This document shows, one piece after another, positions 22,684 through 36,050 of a stretch of DNA of 64,000 bases. The position numbers and the translations under genes are program-made. The first letter of the stretch is position 1. Each line of letters starts with the position of its first letter. Source of the DNA: Helianthus annuus. Taxonomy: Eukaryota; Streptophyta; Magnoliopsida; Asterales; Asteraceae. The DNA lies in assembly GCF_002127325.2 (NCBI RefSeq), contig NC_035440.2, positions 75,084,464-75,148,463 on the forward strand, read 5' to 3'. A model generated the notes under the pieces. It was not told the origin of the DNA and did no database searches. It saw only the letters and a program-made list of their open reading frames with translations.

Positions 22684-25143
22684 TGTCACACCCCAACCGA
22701 TGGCGGAAACATCGGGATGAGACAAAAACGAGATTGCAAGAGACTTCATAACACTATTTGTGACAATATTTAAATCAACCGTTTTCATTTCATAAACCGA
22801 ATTGTCAAACATTACAAGGAAATTCAAATAACAACAAGTTCAATGGAAATACATAACAACATAAACAAAATTGATACAACATATTAAACCTAAAGCGTCT
22901 ATATGTGTATCTAAGCATCAACGCTGCTTCATTTCATAGCATCATCATCCTCAACCTATAACATGTTTAAAATAAAGTTCAATGAAAAAGCAAAGGCGAG
23001 TATACAAGTTTGATACATACATAGCATAAAAAGATAAGTTTAAACGATTCCTCATGGCAAGCTAATGATACAAGATAAACATTAAAATCGACATATGTCT
23101 AACATATCAAACCAATGATGAAACGCAATAAGCTCATGACATAACCTCAAGTCTACGACTGGTGCGTTAATCCCATACCGCTATATATGTCAAGGATATG
23201 CTCGATGAAGCTAATGATAAGTCTAACACAAAACGAATAACCCCAAGTTCAATGTATCAACTAATCAAGAAAGCAAGCATGTAATAGGAACGTTTGTGCA
23301 TTTACGAATAAAGTTCATGTGTAAGCTTAATAAGTAACTTGTTACACCCCAAAAAATGGTAAACGTAAAGAGGGGGTTCGAGTATACTCACGGTTTTGCA
23401 AGCTTTCCAACTTGATAATCCCGCGAGAGTTGTTTGGTTGATTAGTTTGGAGCACCTTGTCCTTTTACACGAAGAAACGTAGGTGTTTGAGTTTTGGGAG
23501 TTAACGGAAGATTATAGATTTGGAATTTAAATAACATGAAAATAACATATGAAATTAATCATCTAGTACATATGATACTTTTTCTTGACACTAGGAAACT
23601 CTAAGGAGTTTAAATGTTTTTATGAAACAAGGTTCCATTAGAATCGTGACAAGTTATCAAAGACTAAGATGATATAATCTAGTACCTTGGCATATGAACA
23701 CTAATTCATCATCAAGGGTTCGATTATTTGGATAATATAATAGTATTATATAATGCTTATATAGTCATATAGTTCAATCATGAGGTAGGAGGATGAATCC
23801 CCCATTTAGGAACATCTTTATTTATCATGGAAGTCATGTAGGAGGTAGGAAGAACAAGTCTTCCATTTAGGTACCTCTTAGTGTTCACCACTACACTTGA
23901 TATTATGAACATTCAAGGAGGGTCATGAACTTACAAGTATGAAATGAATAAGAACAACTAATCTATGGAAAACATCAAATAGTGTGTGCATTTTCAAGTG
24001 GAATAGCCCAAGCTTGTTCCAGAATCACACAATCATCAAGCTTCAAGCTTGAACACTACTTGTGGGTTAAACCCTAACCAAAATAGAAAGTTTGTAAGGT
24101 TTTATTCTCTGATTTTACATGTCTCAACCTTGTTTTTAAGCCCAACTAACCATTCAATTAATTATGAGCATAAGGACATAGGTTAGAGATGAGATAACTC
24201 AAGTTTAACTAAGATTTAACAAAGTATGAATCAAAACAGAAACTTCAGTCCACTTTGGAGCCTTCTTGGTGACATTCCAGACCTTGGTTTTCCATGGAAA
24301 ACCTGTGGAAATGTTCCTAAGGTTGTTCCAAGCAAGTGGGAAAAAGAATCAAGTGAAAAGGTTAAGAAATGAGTGAGATATGATCACTTTTGTAAGATGT
24401 TATGAATCTGTCTTGCACTTGTAATCAACTGCGTTTTTGGAGTGTTTGAGAGTGATTAGAGAGTGTAAAGAAAGTGGAAAATGCTTGGAATGCACTTGGG
24501 TTTTATAGGGGAGGATTAGGGTTGGGTTTGGTGAGTATTAAATGCTTGAAAACAAGTTTAAACATCAAATAAACACTAAACCCGCCAAAGGAAACGAGCT
24601 GAAACAATCTGATCTGGGCCAGACGGCCTCGCGGCCCGCGAATGAAATGGGCCTAGTGGGTCGTGGCCCGTGACTCTCCTCCATGGTGGCCCAAGTTTGG
24701 ATTTTTTATATAATTGGCCCCCTGAGTTTATAATCTAGGGTTTTAACATGTTTTAAGGGTCGTATATGCTAATAAAACATATTATAAGGATCAAACATGT
24801 AACATGAGCATAAAACAAGTATAATGAAGTATGTTTAAGCGTATGAACGTATTATATGCATTCAAAAGACGTATTATTCGTAAGTTTCACCTATTTGCAA
24901 GATTAACACTTAGTTTCCAAGAATTACGAATATGTATCGAATGTTTCACGAAATTAAACGTATGAACACGTATGAAGTATGTATAACATGAATTTGAAGA
25001 AATACGAATTTTATTATGATTCAAGTCTCGAATTTTACAACATTTACAATGAAAGAACGATTACAAGAACACAAGACTTCCAAAAATAGAAATACAAGCA
25101 AGACCTTCTAAATATGGAAAGTACGAAGAAGCAGGGCGTTACA
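22684..25143 (-). repeat. 3' LTR of element C (2,460 bp)
   Basis: Read on the minus strand it starts TGTAACGCCCTGC after a polypurine tract and ends TTGGGGTGTGACA. The TATA box on the minus strand is at 24500-24509 (CCTATAAAAC), with a TCGCGG-C-CCGCGA dyad about 120 bp upstream. No real gene inside. Confidence 0.85.
24629..24641. promoter_or_regulatory. GC-rich palindrome in the C LTR
   Basis: TCGCGG C CCGCGA, about 120 bp upstream of the minus-strand TATA box, in an otherwise AT-rich LTR. The same core (CGCGGCCCGCG) appears in the unrelated B LTR. Confidence 0.55.
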
Positions 25144-25158
25144 ATCTCCCCTCCTTTA
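25144..25158 (-). other. Polypurine tract of element C
   Basis: On the minus strand TAAAGGAGGGGAGAT, directly before the LTR start. Confidence 0.75.
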
Positions 25159-25177
25159 GGAAATTTTATCTCGAAAT

Positions 25178-28100
25178 TTAGGAAGAAGTAACGAAGAGTT
25201 GCGGATACTTTGTCTTCGTATCACTCTCGTGTTCCCAAGTGAATTCAGTGCCACACTTTCCTTCCCATTGAACCTTAACGATAGGAATTTGACCGCGCCT
25301 CAATTTCTTGACTCCTCGGTCCATGATTTCGACGAGTTTTTCCACGAACTGTAAAGTCTCGTTGATTTGAAGATCTTCTAGTGGAACTTGAAGTTCTTCA
25401 TCAGCTAGACACTTCTTTAAGTTTGAAACATGGAAGACAGGATGAACGTTGTTGAGTTCTTTAGATAGGTCCAGTCTGTACGCAACCTTGCCAATCCTTT
25501 CGAGAATTTTGAAAGGACCAACGTAGCGAGGTGCGAGTTTTTCCTTCTTACCAAATCGAACTACACCCTTCCAAGGGGATACCTTAAGGAGTATGAAGTC
25601 ACCTATCTCGAATTCCAAAGGCTTGCGACGCTTGTCGGCGTATCTCTTTTGTTGGCTCCTGGCTTTCAGTAAGTTGTCTCAAACCTGTAAAATCTTGTTC
25701 GTTGTCTCTTGTATGAGCTCGGGACCAGTGATTTGAACTTTACCAATATCGTGCCAACAAATAGGCGAACAACACTTGCGACCATACAATGCTTCGAATG
25801 GTGCCATTTGAATACTTGCGTGATAACTATTGTTGTACTAGAATTCGATCAAAGGCAAGTGTGAATCCTAGTTGCCACCAAAATCGATTATGCAAGAACG
25901 AAGCATATCCTCTAAAGTTTGGATAGTAAGCTCAGTTTGACCGTCTGACTGAGGATGGAAAGCGGTTCTAAGGTTTAGAATAGTACCCATAGCAGATTGA
26001 AAAGTTTGCCAAAGACGGGACGTAAAGCGACGATCATGATCGGAAATGATGTCAATGGGGGTACCATGACGACAAATGATCTTATCAATGTAGATTCTAG
26101 CCAATTTCTCGACTTTGAAATCTTCACGAATGGGGAGAAAATGAGCTGATTTGGTCAATCGATCAACGATCACCCAAATACTATCATGAACAGAAGAAGT
26201 ACGGGGGAGCTTGGTGATAAAATCCATAGCGATGCTCTCCCATTTCCAGACAGGAATTTCTGGCTGTTCGAGTAAGCCAGAGGGACGTTGATGTTCGACT
26301 TTAACCTTCGAACAAGTAAGACATTTCGCAACGAAGATGGCGATATCCTTCTTCATTCCAGGCCACCAATAGGACATACGCATATCTTGGTACATCTTAT
26401 CAGCACCAGGATGAATGGAATATCTCGATTAGTGTGCCTCCTTCATCAGAAAGTCTCGAAGGTTATCACGATTAGGAATCCAGATACCATTGAGATAGTA
26501 TAGAATACCATCGGATTTAGACACAAGATCTTTTTCAACACCACCTCGTATCTCAACGGAGAGACTACCTTCATTAATAGAGGCGTATTGAGCTTCACGA
26601 ATACATTTTTGGAGATCATTAACGAGTTAGAGACCACAAATACCCTTTACATGAGTTTTACGACTAAGCGCGTCGGCTACTACATTCGCTTTCACTAGAT
26701 GGTAGTGAATTCCGCAGTCGTAGTCATTTAACAATTCCACCAAACGACGCTGACGCATGTTCAGTTCCTTTTGATTGAAGACATGTTGGAGGCTCTTATG
26801 GTTAGTGAAGACCATACTCTTGGTACCATAAAGGTAGTGTCGCCAAATCTTCAAGGCAAAAACAACTGTGCCAAGTTCAAGGTCATGGGTAGTATAGTTC
26901 TTCTCATGTATTTTGAGTTGTCTCGACGCGTATGTGATAACCTTGTCTCGTTGCATGAGAACACAACCAAGACCAAGGTTCGAAGCATCACAATACACGA
27001 CGAAGTCGTCGCTAGCATCGGGAAGCACGAGAATAGGAGCATTACAAAGCGTGTCCTTAAGACTTTGAAAAGATTCCTCTTGTTCAGGACCCCAAACAAA
27101 AGGTCTCTCTTTTTGAGTCAAGGAGGTGAGAGGAACAGCGATATTCGAGAAGTTGGAGATAAAACGACGATAATAACCAGCAAGATCAAGAAACGAACGA
27201 AATTTAGACGGAGACATAGGTGTGATACAACTCTTCTCAACTTCGATTTTAGCAGGGTCAACGTGAATACCAAGTTCATTGACAGTATGACCAAGGAATT
27301 GAACCTCTTTTAACCAAAATTTGCACTTGGAGAATTTAGCATATAGACATTCAGTACGAAGGAGTTGAAGGATAAGATGCAAGTGTCACTCATGCTCTCC
27401 TTGTGTCTTGGAATAGATAAGAATATCGTCGATGAAGACGATCACGAAACGGTCTAAGTACGCTTTGCACACGCAGTTCATCAGATCCATGAAACCGGCA
27501 GGTGCGTTGGTCAAACCAAAGGGCATGACCACGAGCTCGTAGTGACCATATAGTGTACGAAAAGTGGTTTTAGGTATATCTTCTTCGAGGACTCGAAGTT
27601 GATGATACCCTGAATGAAGATCGATCTTTGAAAAGCAGGTCGCGCCTTGCAAATGATCGAAGAGATCGTCAATGCGAGGGAGAGGGTATCGGTTTTTGAC
27701 AGTAAGCTTGTTGAGCTCACGATAGTCAATACACATACGGAATGACCCATCTTTCTTTTTGACGAACAAAACGGGAGCGCCCCAAGGAGTTGTACTAGGG
27801 CGTATAAAGCCTTTATCAAGAAGCTCTTGAAGTTGGCTCAAGAGTTCTTGCATCTCAGAGGGTGCTAAACGATAAGGAGACTTAGCGACAGGTGTAGCGC
27901 CAGGCACTAAATCGATGCGAAAGTCGACAGAACAGGCAGGAGGCGGACCAGGAAGATCGTTAGGAAATACATCAAGAAAGTCACGTACGACAGGCACATC
28001 ACTTATGCTTGGTCCTTTGTCCTTCTTTTCCACAATGTGGGCGAGAAAGGCGAAGGTACCCTTGCGTAAGCATTTGTTCGATTGAATACATGACATAAGC

Positions 28101-28455
28101 TTGAGACCTTGAGAAGGTTTCTCGCCATAGACGTGTAGAGAATCACCGTTTGGAAGAGGAAGACGAATAAACTTTTTAGAGCAGACAACTTCAGCATGAA
28201 CTCGCCTAAGCCAGTCCATACCTATGGTGATGTCGAAACTACCCATTTGCATAGGTATGCGGTCAATGCGAAAGGTATGATCGTTAAGAATCAAGGAACA
28301 CTTAGAAAGGACGGAATCGACAGCGATGGATTTTCCATCAGCGACTTCGACAGCAAATGATCTTGGTAACTTAGAGCGTTTACACTTAAGCAATGGTTTG
28401 AATTCTAACGACACAAAACTCTTATCGACACCAGTATCAAATAAACACGAAGCAT
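25178..28455 (-). pseudogene. Pol of element C (protease, RT, RNase H, integrase, chromodomain-like end), broken
   Basis: Protease [10 protein letters not shown] (about 28441-28412) is intact at its active site. The RT runs [12 protein letters not shown] to [16 protein letters not shown], then an in-frame TGA at about 27383. RNase H: YCDASNLGLG, but FTNHKSL in place of the usual TDHKSL, so a catalytic Asp is lost. Integrase: stop just before [13 protein letters not shown], then CLTCSKVK, a D-D-E core ([22 protein letters not shown]), then stops in 25619-25867. The C-terminus 25618-25178 ends in a degenerate chromodomain (VEIMDRGVKKLRRGQIPIVKV). Non-functional. Confidence 0.87.
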
Positions 28456-28464
28456 AAACATGGT

Positions 28465-29763
28465 TGTCGCAACCCCCGACCCCTACCCGGGGAGCGAGCG
28501 GTCGCGAGGACAGTATTAGTGGTATCGGTGTTTATTAATTTGGCAGTGGAAAATACATCAGGACCGTAGTTAGGAAATAGCTTATCAGAGTAAAACACCA
28601 CACTTTTATAAATAATAAATACATGGGAAAAACCCAAGTTTCCATTACAACATGTTTATAGGGATAAACCCTAATTTATTTAAATAAAACTTCTTTCTTG
28701 TTTAGGTAACTTTTATAGCCACTTTTCCAAGCCTTCAGTGATGTCCAGTTGGCTTCTATTTGCCTTTCACATTTTGTTATCTGAAACGCATTTTAAAAAG
28801 TTTTATCAGCAAGAAATACTGGCGAGTGCATCCCAGTTTAATCAAAACAGAATTTTATATCTTTGCAGTATTGAGAGCGATTATAATGTTTTTATCTACC
28901 CAATTACCACCCACGGTACTGTCAATCCAAACTTGTGGTCATGCTACTACTCACAGTGTAGTAACAAGTGATGTATGCGAAACCCCAACATACCGACAGT
29001 AATTGTAGAATACATAGACTCAATCACTGCTAAATATACTTTAAAACAATTGAGGTTTTGTAAAAACAGTTTACATAAAGTGAATGTACTCACATTGCTA
29101 TTTTAGATACTACTACCGCTTTCTGGTGACTTCCTGGTTATAATCTATTAAAATAAACAAAGCACACGTGTTAGTAAGATAACCCAATTTATATTAGCTA
29201 TACCCCCTGAGACAGAACTCCAACGACTGAGTCAGGCAGAGCCTTGACATGCGTTACGGAGCTCTAGATCAATCGGACAGAGTAACTAATACGTAACCGG
29301 GGGTTATAATACTTATTACGAGACAGGGCTTCGCTTTTTAGGGGTATAATACCCGAGTATTATTGCTATTATAGGGACAGAGAGAGAAAAGAAAATGAGC
29401 GACTGAATTCTGAGGTCGAAGCCCCCTTTTATAGGTCTGATCAGGTGGCGGCCCGCGGCCCACGACGACCGCTTCTATATCTCTCGCGGCCCAAGAGAGA
29501 ACAAGGGTAGGCCCTAGCCTTGTCGATTCAACCTACTAGACCCAACACGTTGATGACATGTGGCGCCCTGTGGTGCCGCCTGGTGACACGTTGTCGCGGC
29601 CCGCGACAACCTTAGCTCGACTGGGTCGCGCCCCGCGAGCGACATAGATTTTTTTTTATATTTGATTTTATTATTATAAAGGTATTTCGGGCCCGTTTTT
29701 CATATACGGGGTGTATTTTAGGACGTATAGGGGTGTTTTAAGGATTTTAGGAGAGTTGTTATA
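28465..29763 (-). repeat. 3' LTR of element B (1,299 bp)
   Basis: On the minus strand it begins TATAACAACTCTCC (the expected TG reads TA) after AAGGTGGGGAGGA and ends GGGTTGCGACA. TATA box on the minus strand at 29427-29436 (CCTATAAAAG). GC-rich palindromic patches lie at 29440-29645. Flank ATGGT (28460-28464) is the candidate target duplicate. Confidence 0.78.
29591..29609. promoter_or_regulatory. Perfect palindrome in the B LTR
   Basis: TTGTCGCGG C CCGCGACAA, about 160 bp upstream of the minus-strand TATA box. Shares its CGCGGCCCGCG core with the C LTR. Confidence 0.6.
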
Positions 29764-29776
29764 TCCTCCCCACCTT
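29764..29776 (-). other. Polypurine tract of element B
   Basis: On the minus strand AAGGTGGGGAGGA, next to the LTR start. Confidence 0.7.
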
Positions 29777-29799
29777 GTTTTAGATCTCGTCCTCGATGT

Positions 29800-31637
29800 T
29801 TACTGGAACAGGTGTGGATATTTCCTCTGCATCTCTGATTCGAGGTCCCAAGTGTACTCTGGTCCTCTTTTGGAATCCCATTTTACTTTGACTAGAACTA
29901 ATCTGTTGTGTTTGAGATTCTTGATCTTTCTGTATTCGATTTGTAGGGGTCTTTCTACAAATTTAAGGTTCTCATTTACCTCTATATCCTTAAGAGGTAC
30001 CACTAATGATTCATCTGCTAAGCACTTCTTGAGATTACATACATGGAATACATCATGTATTCCTGCCATTTCCTCTGGCAGTTATAGCTGGTTAGCTACT
30101 GGTCCTATTCTTCTAATAATCTCAAAAGGTCCAACATACCTGGGGCTTAGCTTTCCCCTCTTAATAAATCTGACCACTCCTTTCCATGGAGAAACTTTTA
30201 ATAGTAATTTATCTCTTACTTGAAATTCCAACGGTTTCCGCATGTTATCAGCATAACTCTTTTGGCGATCGCGTGCTACTTTTAGTCTTTCCTTGACTTG
30301 ATTAATCTTGTCCGTTGTTTCCTGTACTATCTCTGGTCTAGATAGTTGTTTTTCTCCAATTTCTGCCCAACAGACTGGAGTTCGGCAATTTCATCCATAA
30401 AGCGCTTCAAATGGTGCAGCATTGATACTGGTATGCTAGATGTTATTGTAGGGAAATTCTATTAATGGTAAATGATCGTCCCAATTTCCTCCGAAATCAA
30501 TTACACAAGCTCTAAGCATATCTTCCATTGTCTGAATTGTCCTTTCACTTTGTCCGTCCGTTCGAGGATGATAACCAGTGCTTAGATTTAACTTGGTTCC
30601 CATTGCATTTTGGAAACTGGTCCAAAAATGAGAAGTAAAACGGTTATCTCTATCAGAAACAATAGATAAAGGAATTCCATGTAATGAAACTATTTCATTT
30701 ACATATAACTTGGCTAACTGTTCCATACTGAAGATTTCCTTCATTGGTAAGAAATGAGCAGACTTGGTTATTCTGTCTACAATCACCCAGATTGTATCAT
30801 TACCTTTTCGTGTCTTGGGTAATTTGGTAACAAAGTCCATTGTTATCAATTCTCACTTCCATATAGGCATTTCTAGTTGCTGCAATAAACCTGAGGGTTT
30901 CTGATGCTCGGCTTTAACCTGTGAATAGGTTCGACACTTGCTATATCCTTTTTTATTCCTATCCACCAGAAATTCTTTCTTAAGTCTTGATACATTTTAT
31001 CACTACCAGGATGTATCGTATACTTAGACTTATGGGCTTCTTCTAAAATTCGGTAGCGTAGGTTTCCTTGTTTGGGTATCCAGATTCTTTTCTTATGAAA
31101 TCTCCAACTTCCATCTGTTCCTTGTTCTAATTCCTTAATCATTCCTTTTAATTTTTCAGTATCGTCCTTGAGTATTGTTTCTTGTACTTCTCTAATTTGC
31201 TCGTTTAAATCTATCTGCAGATTTAATTTGAGAGAACGTACTCGTCTTGGCTTTTCATGATACTTTCGACTTAAAGCATCAGCTACTACATTAGTCTTTC
31301 CTGCATGATACTGGATATTACAATCATAATCACTGAGAATTTCCATCCAGCGTCTCTGTCTCATATTTAACTCCTTTAGCTCGAAAACATATCTTAAACT
31401 CTTATGATCAGTGAAAATAGTAAAGTTGCTACCCTAAAGGTAATGTCTCCAAATTTTAAGGGCAAAAATTATGGCTCCTAATTCTAGATCATGGGTTGTA
31501 TAATTCTCTTCATGATTCTTAAGTTGTCTAGAGGCATAGGCTATAAACTTTTGACGTTGCATCAACACACATCCATAACCTAACTTAGAAGCGTCACAAT
31601 AGACTAAAAAGTCTTCAGTTCCTTCTGGTAACGCGAG
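29800..31637 (-). pseudogene. Element B RNase H (C-terminal part), integrase and chromodomain-like end
   Basis: From high to low coordinates: RNase H remnant ([26 protein letters not shown] region), VVADALSR, integrase zinc region [15 protein letters not shown] followed by a frame break, core with [20 protein letters not shown] and GQSERTIQ, then the C-terminal part with HDVFHVCNLKKCL and a degenerate chromodomain (LQIEYRKIKNLKHNRLVLVK). Stops occur near 31430, 30865 and 30430-30070. The D-D-E residues are still present in the core, but no frame is complete. Confidence 0.82.
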
Positions 31638-31848
31638 TGTTATGGGTGGTTTTCTGCTTATATATCCTAAATAATATTCTGACTATGTTTCTTTTGTTAT
31701 GATCAGGATATCGGATCAGGATATTGGTAACATCCTGATACAGTATCCTTGTAGTGACTAATTAATTCACGTGCAGATTAATGGCGCAAGTCTATAATGT
31801 TCAAGTGGACTTCTTCTCCCAAAGACTCGGGCAAATCTGTTGGATTAT

Positions 31849-31884
31849 GAACGTTGAAGCCGGAAGACATGGACTACAACGTTC
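31849..31884. promoter_or_regulatory. Inverted repeat upstream of the T LTR TATA box
   Basis: Arms GAACGTTG and CAACGTTC, 20-base spacer, each with an ACGT core of the kind bound by plant bZIP factors. About 60 bp upstream of the TATA box. Confidence 0.45.
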
Positions 31885-32336
31885 ACAAAGGGAATATTCG
31901 TTATATCCCGGATTTGTAGGCTTGTTAGTTAGTTTTGTTTTACTATAAATAGGATTGATCGGATCAGATAAGAACACAATACACTCTTGCTCTCTAGCTA
32001 CAATCACTCACAAACACTCACACTTGTATTCAAATCGCATTGTAACACCTAGTAGATCCGTATCATATCCTACACTGTATCCTGATATTTGAAGTAATAA
32101 GAATAACAAGGCAGCTGCGATTGTCAGCTCCTGAGGTTTTGTGACGACGATCTAGATTGATCAAGGGCTTTCCTCGTACATCCCGTGTCACCCTTTACAT
32201 TTTTGCTCATTGTTTGATTGTAGATACAACTCGATATCCTGAGCCGTATCCTGAAAACTATTTTTGCTAACAACTAAATCAGCATATTTTCGATACACAT
32301 TCTTAGCACACTACCTCACTTAACTAATTTGATCAC

Positions 32337-32341
32337 TTAAT
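32337..32341. repeat. Left target-site duplicate TTAAT of element D
   Basis: TTAAT here and at 44745-44749 flank element D exactly. Confidence 0.92.
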
Positions 32342-33183
32342 TGTAACATTTGTGCTTGTAATCATTGTGAACAGTTCAGTTATCAATAAAACAATGTTAT
32401 TTTATCCCAATGTTTGTTTGGTTGTGTTTTACATTTTTCATGTTTTGACTTTTATTCAATTCCAAACTCTACATCGCTTTCTGGAGAATTATACACAAAC
32501 TGGTGCGTAAACGTACTCAGTTTAATGCGACAAATACTCCGGAACATCAACATATACTCAACATACCTTAAATAACCTTTACATAACTTAGAAATAAGTT
32601 TTGAAGGCTTTGGTATAGCAAAAACAAGTTAATTCGCTTACAGGGACTAAACTTGACAAACTGCGAAAGTATGCCAATTTGAACTGTAACGAACATTCCG
32701 GAACATGTCGATAAGTTAAACATACCATAAATATCCTTTACATAGCTTAGAAATAGGCTTTGAGGGGTTTGGTATGCTAAAACAAACTTTTGGATCATTC
32801 AGGGGCTAAAAGTGTCAAAAAGTGCACAAGTTTGCACTTTCGCGCATAACTTACGTTCTGAATACATCCGGACATCCAAAAATTTATGTAAGCATCCTTA
32901 TATTATGCCTTAGTGTTTGGCATGAGAAAAATCCATTCGTCGCGCAATTTGGACCGTTTTTCGCGCTTATGCGCATTCCGTCGTAATTAACCGAACATCG
33001 CGACCGTACGGCCAAACGAACCGACATCCGACATATTTTTGAGCACATTTTAAGTTCCCTATACTTTAACTTCATTTTAGAGCTTTGAAATGGGGTTAAC
33101 AGGGCTTAAACGTGTCAAAAATGCATCAAATACCAAGATTAGGGGCTGCAGGGACCAAAACTGTAAAACTGCCAAACTAGGGG

Positions 33184-33221
33184 CTTACGGACCGTAAGCC
33201 ATAAGCCATACGGTCCGTAAG
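33184..33221. promoter_or_regulatory. 13-bp-arm inverted repeat in the D LTR promoter
   Basis: CTTACGGACCGTA and TACGGTCCGTAAG separated by AGCCATAAGCCA, about 190 bp upstream of the TATA-like box. Also at about 41896-41933 in the 3' LTR. Confidence 0.65.
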
Positions 33222-34530
33222 GGGTCCCCAGTACAGCAGATTCATTGAACCCACTTGCAGTTGGCCTTTCGTTCGTTCAAGGGGCAATGCCCTTTCACCC
33301 AATCAAGAGCCAAGGGCCATTATTCAGTAACCACAATAATTCGACAAGTGTACGGGCGAGATCGTGGCACGGTATTCGATAAACGATCCTAACGGTTATG
33401 CTTTTCCAATAAATACCCCCCCCCATTCTTGCAAAAACCCACAAGAATCTGATCTAAAAAGCTCTAAGTTGAAGTATTGCTTCATACCTGAGTTTCTTTG
33501 ATCAAGATTAGCTTTCGGGGATCCTTTGTAAGTGTTCCTTCGTTGTTTTATCGCTTTTCGAGTCCGAAAGTCGAACTATGTTTGACTTTCTGCATTGACC
33601 AGTTTATGGTCGATGAGAAGTTCATTAGAACTTCATAACGTGAGCGTGATCACGATGGTTATAGTCCGTAGTGACTATACCTACTGATTACCACGTTATC
33701 TAGGCTCAGTGACGAGTCGTAGTTTCGGCCAAAATGTGCATTCTTGCATGTTTTGTAACCAAACTACTCGTGAGCATCAAAGCCGTTTGTTTTGATGCCA
33801 AACCTGTTTTCTAAACTCAGTTAAGCATGTTCTAACATGCTTAGCTCGTCACTTTTAGTTTAGTGCATATATAGGGTCGTAAGGTAAGCGATCTAAACCG
33901 TCGCTTATACTTTCGAACCCGACCCATTTGGTCGATCATTAGGATCCGACCAAACACATTAGGTAACCATAGCTATAACCTTCCGAGGTTATGCCTTGTG
34001 GTCACGATGTTAGGCGTTCCAAACGCGTTCTACGCGAACGACGCGTTAAGGTAGCATAAGCTACCTAAACGGGTCGTGATGGGTCGCAAGCACTTAGGTT
34101 AGGTTTCATTTTAGTATGTAGGCTTTGTTAAACCATATTACACGAGTCTCCATACTCGTTTGGTTTACGAACCCGCATACTATCCGATCCTTCCGATTTG
34201 GTCCGGTATATTAACATAGCTACCTATTAGGTGCCGTTTGATATCCCGTGATCTTTCGCATTATCTGGTTATTATACAAGGAATTCAAAGCAATCTCAGG
34301 TGAGTACATAGAACCCCATCTTTTACATGCTTTCGAGGAGTCAATGTGAGTACATTGAACCCCTCTTTTACTGTTTTCCAAACTGTTTTAGGGTGAAACA
34401 CATGTGCCTATCTGTTACATTCATGCTTTCCATGTTTTCACATCATATGCCTGCTATGTTGTTAGTACATTATAGTACACAATTTCATTACATTTCATGC
34501 TATGTATGCCCATTGTGTGCGTACTTAGTA

Positions 34531-34795
34531 CATTGATTTACATTACCTTTCTGTTGCATATGTTTACTCAGCATATGGACATATTGATTTACATGAACAT
34601 TTCTGTTGCATATGTTTACTCAGCATATGGACACATTGATTTACATGAACATTTCTGTTGCATATGTTTACTCAGCATATGGACACATTGATTTACATGA
34701 ACATTTCTGCTGCATATGTTTACTCAGCATATGGGCACATTGATTTACATGAACATTTCTGCTTCGTATGTTTACTTAGCATACTTAGTACAATT
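34531..34795 (+). repeat. 52-bp tandem repeat in the D 5' LTR, five copies
   Basis: Unit CATTGATTTACATGAACATT... with period 52. Each unit contains CATATG-TTTACTCAG-CATATG, able to form a 6-bp stem. The last copy reads GTATG-TTTACTTAG-CATAC, a paired change keeping the stem. Confidence 0.85.
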
Positions 34796-36038
34796 GTTTA
34801 CATCACATGCCTTCATTTTGTTATGACATTTGGTTTGTTTAACATGGGACAATACATTCATTAACATTAGCTACGCCGTTCGTTAGTAGGTAGTGGTACC
34901 ATAGGAATTGACAACTCCCGTTCCTGAAGTCCTGGGTTTGATAGGATTGTAAGGAATGACCGAATTCGATATACATAACTTAGATAAACCTTTAATTTGT
35001 TTAAGGGTTTATCGCCACAGTCTCAAGGCTTGGATGTATGCATATTTCACAATACCGCATAAATGTTAATATCAATAGAGCATGCATTTTTCCACAGAAC
35101 ATAACGTTGATTTAAACCACGTTTTACTTCAACGACTTGTTTTGTGCATTTTACATATGGTTTAAGTTGATACATTTCGCTTACCGTACATGATACATTT
35201 TGGGATACACATTACATGATTTACATTGAACATAAACACGTTGACATTGACATACACATTTGGTGGTTTACATTGAACATAGACATTTGACATGGTTTAC
35301 ACAATAACACTTAACAATTGAGTTATACAAGAACAATCTTACATGGTGGATGGTTTGGGTAAATGGTTTGAGTAACGTGGAGTATGTAATATGATGCAAA
35401 CATGGTGGATACGCTGCTGGTACTTCCTATATATAAGTGTTTGTATAATATTACATATCTTAGCGTTATCTAAATCATTCAGTTTAGACATATAACATTT
35501 TATACAAATAACATACTTTTCATAAAACATTGTCTTACAAAACAACTTATCTTATTCAACCCATTTTACTAGGTTATTCATTTAACCTTACGTTTATCTA
35601 TACATATCATCTGATATTATCGTTTTTTTAAATGGGTTTACAAAGCAAGACAAATTACAAGGTTCATGACTGACTGTTATTAAACATTTCTTTAAAACTC
35701 AAGTCATGAATCCCACTTTCACAAAACCTATGTATCTCACAGGCATTTTTATGCTGACGTACCTACTTTCACATGTGTTTTCAGGAGCTATTCCATAGGA
35801 CGATGATCATGATTCTAGGGCGGACCTGTGCCTTAGAGCCTAAAAAAATGAAGATAGAACTAGTATAACTATGTTTTGAATTCCGTACTTCCTTTTAAGA
35901 CAATGTAACACCCATGTTTGATATGTAAAATGTAACTTTAATTTCCATGGTTGTATAACAATTAATTCTGTCCACGACACTCCCCGGCGTTTCCGCCGCG
36001 GTTGCATGTTATACGCGGCCGGGGTGTGACAGAAGAGT

Positions 36039-36050
36039 TGGTATCAGAGC
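36039..36050 (+). other. Primer-binding site of element D
   Basis: TGGTATCAGAGC, eight bases after the LTR end, complementary to initiator methionine tRNA. Confidence 0.9.

Larger units (their letters stand above)
22684..28464 (-). mobile_element. Element C: Ty3/gypsy retrotransposon (3' LTR and pol), 5' part cut off
   Basis: On the minus strand: protease, RT, RNase H, integrase, chromodomain-like end, polypurine tract, 3' LTR. It is interrupted at 28464/28465, just upstream of the protease active site, by the 3' LTR of element B. Gag and 5' LTR are not in the window. Many stops make it older than D, T or A. Confidence 0.85.
31638..32341 (+). repeat. 5' LTR of element T, first part (split by D)
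   Basis: Starts TGTTATGGGTGG and matches 53781-54177. TATA box TATAAATA at 31944-31951, with inverted arms GAACGTTG / CAACGTTC (31849-31884) upstream. The LTR continues after element D at 44750 and ends ACTAAAACA at 44775, about 730 bp in all. Confidence 0.83.
32342..36031 (+). repeat. 5' LTR of element D (3,690 bp)
   Basis: TGTAACATTTGTGC to CCGGGGTGTGACA. Contains a 13-bp-arm dyad (33184-33221), a TATA-like CCAATAAATAC (33406-33416) followed by a C9 run, a TAAGCATGTT / AACATGCTTA hairpin (33822-33843), and a 52-bp tandem array (34531-34795). No gene inside. Small frames in the tandem array are by-products of the repeat. Confidence 0.95.

Noticed and set aside
26771..27313. Long plus-strand ORF of 180 codons
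   Set aside because: Shadow of the element C RT/RNase H on the opposite strand; composition is basic and without motif.
29711..30223. Plus-strand ORF of 170 codons
   Set aside because: Shadow of the element B integrase C-terminus and LTR edge on the minus strand.
34497..34864. Overlapping small ORFs in the D LTR (repeated YVYSAYGHIDLHEH-type peptides; also 43210-43577)
   Set aside because: They are translations of the 52-bp tandem repeat inside the LTR, identical in both LTRs, with no known domain.
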